Source: Amblyornis subalaris
Taxonomy: Eukaryota > Chordata > Aves > Passeriformes > Ptilonorhynchidae
Assembly: GCA_018881555.1 (NCBI GenBank)
Contig: JACAXG010000252.1
Location: 310,001 to 374,000, forward strand
DNA length: 64,000 nucleotides
Direction of reading: 5' to 3'
Part shown: one piece after another, positions 60,901 through 64,000 of the stretch
Layout of the letters: the number at the start of each line of letters is the position of its first letter
Position numbering within the stretch: the first letter of the stretch is position 1
Notes under the pieces: model-generated
Databases searched by the model: none
Seen by the model: the letters and a program-made list of their open reading frames with translations, nothing else
What the model was told of the DNA's origin: nothing
Position numbers and translations under genes: made by a program

Positions 60901-63524
60901 GTGGTTCCAGAGGTGCTTGGCTCAGCACCGGGGTGAAAGTCCTTCAGCTCTGTCTCCTTATCAATGATAACCCACTCCTTGCTGTCAAAGTCCTCCTCCT
61001 CTGCGAGCGGCACCGAGCGGAAAGCGTTGCTGAGGGCTTCGTGTTCCACGGAAGCAGACACATCCATCCTGCCACTTGCCTGCCGGTCAGCCTGGCCGGT
61101 ATCGATGGACAGCATCTGGGCTGGCTGGGAGGAGCACACGAGCCGTGACGGAGAGCCAGGGATATCCATTCGAGACCTAGAGACAGAACGAGAAGCCATT
61201 AAAAATACAGCAGCTTTGTGGTTAAAGACAAGGATCAGAAGAGAAAACCTGCNTAGTCCTTCTCACTCATTTCTTGGTACACTTCAGAAAGACAGGCTTA
61301 AGCAAAAATATTTCTTTAGAACCTACAATGGCATAAAGAAGTGCTTCAGCATGCCAGCCAATTCAGCATGTCCTTCCCTTGCAGACAGNATGATAACCAT
61401 TTCCCCCCAACAGCAACTTTCCCCTTCGTTAAGTTCTACCGGCTTGTGAAAAAACACCCAAACTATGTTCTGATTAATGTTTCTCATTTGGCCTGCATCT
61501 GCTGCTTGCTTTGCTTCTCTGCCTATCTCAGAGGCCAGTAGCTTGCTGAACAAAGCCAGAGTGCTGCCCAGATTTTAGGACAACTGCAGTGTGTCTTCAA
61601 CAATGATCATCCAGAAGCCTTGCAGACTCTTCTAGGGAAAGCCCTCCATGTGTGAGACATCAAAACTTTTAATGAAGAAAGAGGAAGCAGAGAAGGAGGT
61701 GAACCAAAGGTCAATGAAGATAAAGTTGTGAGCAAAACCAAAGATCTCAGCAAAAGGAATAGGATGGATCTGAAAGAAGCAAGGCTGTACTTGTTAAATT
61801 CTTAAAAATATATTACTGTGAAGAAGGAGCTCTTAAGTATGCAAAGTAAGAATGAAAAATGGCCTATACTGTGTGTGTGAAAAACTGGATTTTAAAGACC
61901 TGTTGCTAAAAAAATAAAACAAAACTGGATTTAGCCAATGTCTTCATCCATTCCCCAGCAGAGGAGAGACAGCTTGAGAGGAATAATTTACTTCAGAAAG
62001 CCAAAAGAATTTCCCAGTGTTGGGAATCAAGTCTGTGTTGTGAAAAGATGAAAACAGAATAAAGAAGATTGCGGGGCAGAACGGGATTGTATTTGCACCA
62101 TACTTGATGCAGGCTACTTGGAAGATTAAAAAAGGTATTGATTTTAAAAACAGAAGCTGAAGAAAGAAGGCAGGAGAAAGGGATGCGTTTAGCATGATGC
62201 TGAGTAGGCAAGGAAAAGTGAGAGAAAGAAAGGAAGGAGTTAAAAGCATCCAGTGAATATACAGGACTAGTGCTGCTGACTGTTTATAATGCTTTGTTCC
62301 CCTTCTTATTTTAAAGAGTCTTTCTTCTGAGCAAGAAAAATCAAACAGGTAGCAAGACCCAAGATCTGTTATTCAAACTCTAAATTATCAATAGCCACAC
62401 AAACAGTCTTTTCTGGATTACAGAAAAGCATTACAGAATAAAATAATACAGAATAAAGCACTACCTAACACACTGAGGATATTGCTCCGGGCTCTTCCTC
62501 TCTCTGGTTCTTTTAGATCCTACTCGATTTCCACCTACTGTCTCCTTGTGACTGTTCCTCTTGGCTGAAGTCTGTCAGATTTCCTCTGAGAAGAAGGCCT
62601 GTCTCTGCCCTACCTCTTTTAGAGAGGCCGTTTCACCACTACATCCTGCAACCACAGTTCAAGACCTGACTTTTAATGGGAAGAGGAAAACAGACGTGAA
62701 GGAGGATACCAGCACCAAGGGCTTATGTTTTGTCATGTGTCCTCCAGCACTCAATAGTTTGAAAAGCTTCTTTTAATTATTTTTTATTATTCTGGGGGTT
62801 TTTTTGTTTATTTCTTTGCTGTGGATCTGAGAGAAGGTATTCTTACTACCCTTAAAATCAAGGTGCAATGTGCATTTTCACATCCATACAAGCACAATGC
62901 TATACGCTGAAAAGTGAGTACTACTATTAATATTAAAGAAAAATAATGAAAAGTAATAAAATAATAAAACTCACCAGATAAGGAACTGGCAGCCAGCTCC
63001 CAGCATACATGCACCCCTGCACCCAGTATGTATCCTAACAATATTCATTCTTCCCTCCCACCTCAGGCCAGCCAAAAGCTTTGTGACTGTTGCCTTCCCT
63101 CTGAAAAATGTCCCTCCTTCCATCCGTGGAGTTCTTCCCATCGAGGGACAGGATGGGAATCATTCCCACTAATTCTCCTTATTAAGAGATAAGAGTGAAT
63201 ATCTCATCAGAAAGATCATAAAGCCCACAAACTCCTCCACCCAGAAACAAACTTCCATTGCCTGCTGACCTAATGATTAGGTTGGTCTCAACAGTCAATC
63301 CTCAAGATTCTGCTAAAAGCAGCAGGAGGTTACNGAGGGTGAACAAACCTTCTTTCGTGTGGATCTGCTTTTCCATCAGCAGTGGAGAGCCGTTCTGACT
63401 CGGGGCTGTTCACGCGGCGGTAGCGGAGGGAGCGCACTTGTGCGGTCGGGGACTCCGGAGGCACTCGGACAGGGGAACTGGGGCACACCCCGTTTCTCTG
63501 CTCCTCTTCCACCATGCACTGAGT
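30474..63524 (-). CDS. TTBK1: TTBK1 (tau-tubulin kinase 1), 3' part: four C-terminal coding exons
   Basis: Joined exons 63524-63349, 61176-60618, 33267-31661 and 30900-30474 give 2769 bases: the last 922 residues and the stop. Splice phases are 0, 2, 0, 2 and all sites are GT-AG. Recognition rests on blocks remembered from vertebrate TTBK1: [97 protein letters not shown] and [13 protein letters not shown]1 is a neuron-enriched casein-kinase-1-like kinase that phosphorylates tau and tubulin. Its catalytic domain is not in this window and must lie beyond 64000. The visible tail is mostly low-complexity, with a long glutamate run (visible residues about 313-345) and two SRIP motifs that fit the SxIP pattern for EB-protein binding. 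TTBK2 is the main alternative, but the acidic tract and SLC22A7 neighbour favour TTBK1. Confidence 0.93.
30901..31660 (-). other. TTBK1 last intron
   Basis: 760 bases between exons C and D. A long frame crosses part of it, but its phase and stops at the acceptor side argue for intron. Confidence 0.75.
31661..33267 (-). CDS. TTBK1: TTBK1 large exon C (acidic tract, SxIP motifs)
   Basis: 1607 bases, acceptor CTGCAG|GCATAC, donor CTGCAG|GTAAGA. It begins [20 protein letters not shown]. An acidic run of Glu/Asp, coded by mostly GAG/GAA triplets, lies around 32960-33065. Further downstream come [54 protein letters not shown] and [16 protein letters not shown]. Two SRIP tetrapeptides are coded at 32109-32098 and 31785-31774. 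Ns at 32376, 32620 and 32932 leave three codons undetermined. Confidence 0.95.
33268..36100 (-). other. TTBK1 large intron, 3' part
   Basis: Intronic sequence without recognised exon. It contains two copies of a 28-base string (33536-33563 and 35274-35301, discussed in findings) and an AT-rich tandem near 33590-33625. Confidence 0.6.
36100..36625 (-). mobile_element. Old, diverged CR1 fragment, minus orientation
   Basis: Blocks such as GGTCTCTCCTCCAACCACCC, TCCAAGGATGGAGATCCCAC, CATGGTGAAAAAGG, CTTTCACTGTGCACCTCTTA and ACAAACCCAGCTCTCTCAGC follow the order of an older CR1 subfamily in reverse orientation. Divergence and small gaps are greater than in the other CR1 copies here, so it is an older insertion. 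Limits are approximate. Confidence 0.75.
36626..37070. other. Unassigned segment between old CR1 and the retroviral remnant
   Basis: A stretch open in both a plus-strand frame (36858-37040) and a minus-strand frame (36758-37024). I recognise no protein. It might be an ancient repeat, a conserved noncoding piece or eroded 5' retroviral sequence. Confidence 0.3.
37070..37640 (+). pseudogene. ERV pol remnant: reverse transcriptase / RNase H boundary
   Basis: Short RT-like blocks occur at 37090-37160 and 37235-37275, then a frame at 37367-37609 with [16 protein letters not shown] and LWQKGPEG, features of the RT connection region in ERV pol proteins. The space between the blocks is only about 100 bases, so the segment carrying the catalytic YxDD site has been deleted. 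In-frame stops interrupt the rest. Confidence 0.65.
37720..38110 (+). pseudogene. ERV pol remnant: integrase core
   Basis: Frame fragments read GNGSHFTA near 37807-37835 and a GLAEH motif near 37905-37920, in the positions of the second and third catalytic residues of a D,D-35-E integrase. The aspartate expected just before NG reads as glycine and a stop codon lies between the motifs. The enzyme is therefore dead. Confidence 0.65.
38302..38802 (+). pseudogene. ERV remnant, open frame after integrase (pol end or pol/env junction)
   Basis: A 166-codon plus-strand frame with [18 protein letters not shown] and [13 protein letters not shown]. Its position downstream of integrase suggests the C-terminal end of pol or a linker region. 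I do not recognise a specific domain. The frame ends inside the envelope leader region. Confidence 0.4.
38769..39044 (+). pseudogene. ERV envelope-leader-like frame with signal-peptide-like segment
   Basis: The frame begins near a TTTGCAG acceptor-like site and contains the hydrophobic stretch [14 protein letters not shown], which looks like a signal peptide and cleavage region. It continues with Pro/Ala/Thr-rich sequence and stops after 91 residues. Only about 190 bases separate it from the transmembrane remnant, so most of a surface subunit is missing. Confidence 0.45.
39230..39735 (+). pseudogene. ERV envelope transmembrane-subunit remnant
   Basis: Two frames, 39184-39486 and 39553-39735, are separated by a frameshift and stops. 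The first has a heptad-like segment with TNATRMELS and [12 protein letters not shown], as in the coiled-coil part of retroviral transmembrane subunits. The second ends with the membrane-anchor-like [20 protein letters not shown]. The reading frame is broken and two Ns occur, so this is a non-functional fossil. Confidence 0.7.
39900..41010 (+). mobile_element. Probable 3' LTR region of the endogenous retrovirus
   Basis: Sequence directly downstream of the envelope remnant with LTR-like features: A-rich/purine runs near 39890 and 40036 that could mark a polypurine tract, a TATA-like GTATAAAAG at 40491-40499, and a compact tandem repeat at 40813-41005. A clear TG...CA boundary pair and a matching 5' LTR are not seen, so limits are only approximate. 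Multiple Ns at 40376-40545 suggest a poorly resolved stretch. Confidence 0.4.
40813..41005. repeat. Imperfect tandem repeat, units of about 68-81 bp, about 2.6 copies
   Basis: Related units start at 40813, 40894 and 40962. Each opens with AA(A/G)TTCTT.CT.AAC and has a CAGA or TAGAC block. The first two continue to ATTATTTGTGAATC. The third is partial. The unit also contains a smaller internal duplication (GTGATCTGTGAATTTGTGAT). Confidence 0.75.
41011..52990 (-). other. TTBK1 large intron, central part
   Basis: About 12 kb of intron, AT-rich especially at 48.5-50.9 kb. No exon, RNA gene or repeat family was recognised apart from a near-perfect 22-base palindrome at 45414-45435. All frames are short or lack splice context. 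Confidence 0.55.
52991..53275 (-). CDS. Candidate alternative TTBK1 exon (cassette or alternative terminal exon)
   Basis: The minus strand has a strong pyrimidine tract and TTTTTCAG at 53276-53285, followed by an open frame [20 protein letters not shown] ... [20 protein letters not shown] ... [14 protein letters not shown] and a TAG stop at 52991. The entry is phase 0, the same as TTBK1 exon B donor, so splicing B to this exon keeps the frame and adds 94 residues as a new C terminus. A GTGTGG donor at 53020 would instead give an 85-codon cassette, also phase 0, joining exon C. The peptide is Arg/Ser/Pro-rich like the rest of the TTBK tail, and its composition and ordered motifs look protein-coding. 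I believe similar sequence exists in TTBK-family proteins but cannot verify it. The open frame continues upstream to an ATG at 53350, so a short stand-alone frame is an alternative reading. Confidence 0.55.
   Translation of the reverse strand: MEEDRPSQHSLPRYSPLRRLASSVFSSSTLETEHYPHVGGTFIQRSRSAESSPVRMPHRRHMPLTAGNHRLMPSVLRISRSQLQQVWARFTHKT
53276..56959 (-). other. TTBK1 large intron, part upstream of the candidate exon
   Basis: A locally CpG-richer patch extends from about 52.68 to 53.40 kb around the candidate exon. The rest is ordinary intron with a GATA microsatellite. No further exon was recognised. Confidence 0.55.
55295..55340. repeat. GATA tetranucleotide microsatellite
   Basis: About eight uninterrupted GATA units followed by GACA and GATA variants (AGACAGACAGATAGAAAGA). 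Confidence 0.95.
56960..58145 (+). mobile_element. CR1 LINE, 3' portion of ORF2 and 3' end, plus orientation
   Basis: The copy starts within the reverse-transcriptase region: a segment near 57050-57085 corresponds to DFSKAFDTVSHN and one near 57255-57330 to NDLDDGTE and FTDDT. It continues through the C-terminal part ([16 protein letters not shown] at about 57775-57820, [14 protein letters not shown] near 57975-58015). It ends with TCCCTTCCAACCTCAGG and GGTTCTATGA. Frameshifts and stops show that it is inactive. 5' truncation is typical of CR1. It lies antisense to TTBK1. Confidence 0.92.
58146..60617 (-). other. TTBK1 large intron, 5' part
   Basis: Intron between the CR1 copy and exon B. 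An AT-rich TTTATTATTATTTTATT run lies near 60115-60150. No gene is recognised. Confidence 0.6.
60618..61176 (-). CDS. TTBK1: TTBK1 internal exon B
   Basis: 559 bases, acceptor TCTCTAG|GTCTCG, donor AGACAG|GTAAGA. It encodes [40 protein letters not shown] and [15 protein letters not shown], and ends in SEPTGPQRQ in phase 0. A longer frame extends upstream into the intron, but the phase match to exon A fixes the start at 61176. Confidence 0.95.
61177..63348 (-). other. TTBK1 intron between exons A and B
   Basis: 2172 bases. A TTATTTTTTATTATT-type run lies near 62775-62800. No repeat family or exon is seen. Confidence 0.65.
63349..63524 (-). CDS. TTBK1: TTBK1 internal exon A
   Basis: 176 bases, acceptor CCTCCAG|ACTCAG, donor GAAAGAAG|GTTTGT. 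It enters in phase 0 and leaves after two bases of a codon. It encodes [15 protein letters not shown] and then [20 protein letters not shown]. It is the most upstream TTBK1 exon in the window. The 476 bases to its right are intron with nothing recognised. Confidence 0.92.
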
Positions 63525-64000
63525 CTGGAGGGGGTAAACACAAAGAACTTCAAGATCCGGCCAAAGACATTGATTTCCCATCCATCACTGTTGCTCTGGA
63601 CTTTCTCCCAGGATACACTTTCAGCTGCATTTTCACAATCTACACAAGCAACAGCTGAAGGGATGCAAGGGTCCCTATGCCCTGGCAATCAGCTACTGTT
63701 AAAACCAGGCATGGATTTTAAATCAATTCAAATATTTAAACATCTTTACAAGGTGGCCTTTGCATTTCAATGACCCTGAACATTGATCCAAAGGAGTTAT
63801 CATGGGTTAACCTACTGCATACACAAACCCTAACTGCTTATCCAAGATGTCTAAGTGCCCTTGTTTGTCAACATCCATTTATGCAGGGTCTGTACATTAC
63901 ATTGCAATGTACAAACTTTTACATCTGATATGACTAAGCCATCTCCTAATTACCAGAGTGGTTTGGGTTTTTTGTTTGTTTGTTTAATTTTCAGTCCTCT
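63525..64000 (-). other. TTBK1 intron upstream of exon A (continues beyond the window)
   Basis: 476 bases of intron to the right edge, ending in a T/G-rich stretch. No exon is seen. Confidence 0.6.

Overview
The window is vertebrate nuclear DNA and almost certainly from a bird. It has small exons in moderate-sized introns, several CR1-type LINE fragments (the typical avian/reptilian retroposon), and two tandem genes whose proteins I recognise. Isolated single N characters every few hundred bases, also inside exons, look like ambiguous consensus bases in a draft assembly. Both genes are on the minus strand, so transcription runs from high to low coordinates.

Right half (about 30.47-63.52 kb): the 3' part of TTBK1, tau-tubulin kinase 1. 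Four exons (63524-63349, 61176-60618, 33267-31661, 30900-30474) have intact splice sites and matching phases. They encode the last 922 residues: the long non-catalytic tail with an acidic tract and two SxIP motifs. The kinase domain lies upstream, beyond position 64000. A 27-kb intron between the second and third visible exons holds a CR1 copy (56.96-58.15 kb), a GATA microsatellite, and a decayed endogenous retrovirus in the opposite orientation (about 37.07-41.0 kb). It also holds an unexpected open, phase-compatible exon candidate at 53275-52991.

Middle (17.1-30.5 kb): a 13-kb intergenic stretch with a short CR1 fragment and no gene I can support.

Left part (2.27-17.13 kb): the complete coding region of SLC22A7 (organic anion transporter OAT2), ten coding exons with a predicted protein of 542 residues. 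Every junction keeps the frame and follows GT-AG. Intron 1 holds a CR1 copy. The TTBK1-SLC22A7 head-to-tail order matches, from memory, human 6p21.1.

Left edge (1-660): a CpG-rich island with GC boxes and a roughly 45-bp minisatellite, probably the promoter area of a neighbouring gene beyond the window.

The two genes have unrelated roles (a neuronal kinase and a liver/kidney transporter) and are neighbours by conserved synteny only. I see no bacterial-type system, CRISPR array or new multigene system. The best candidates for something undescribed are the extra TTBK1-intron exon at 53 kb, an intron-retention form of SLC22A7 that stops at the splice site, and the compact tandem array in the retroviral LTR-like region.
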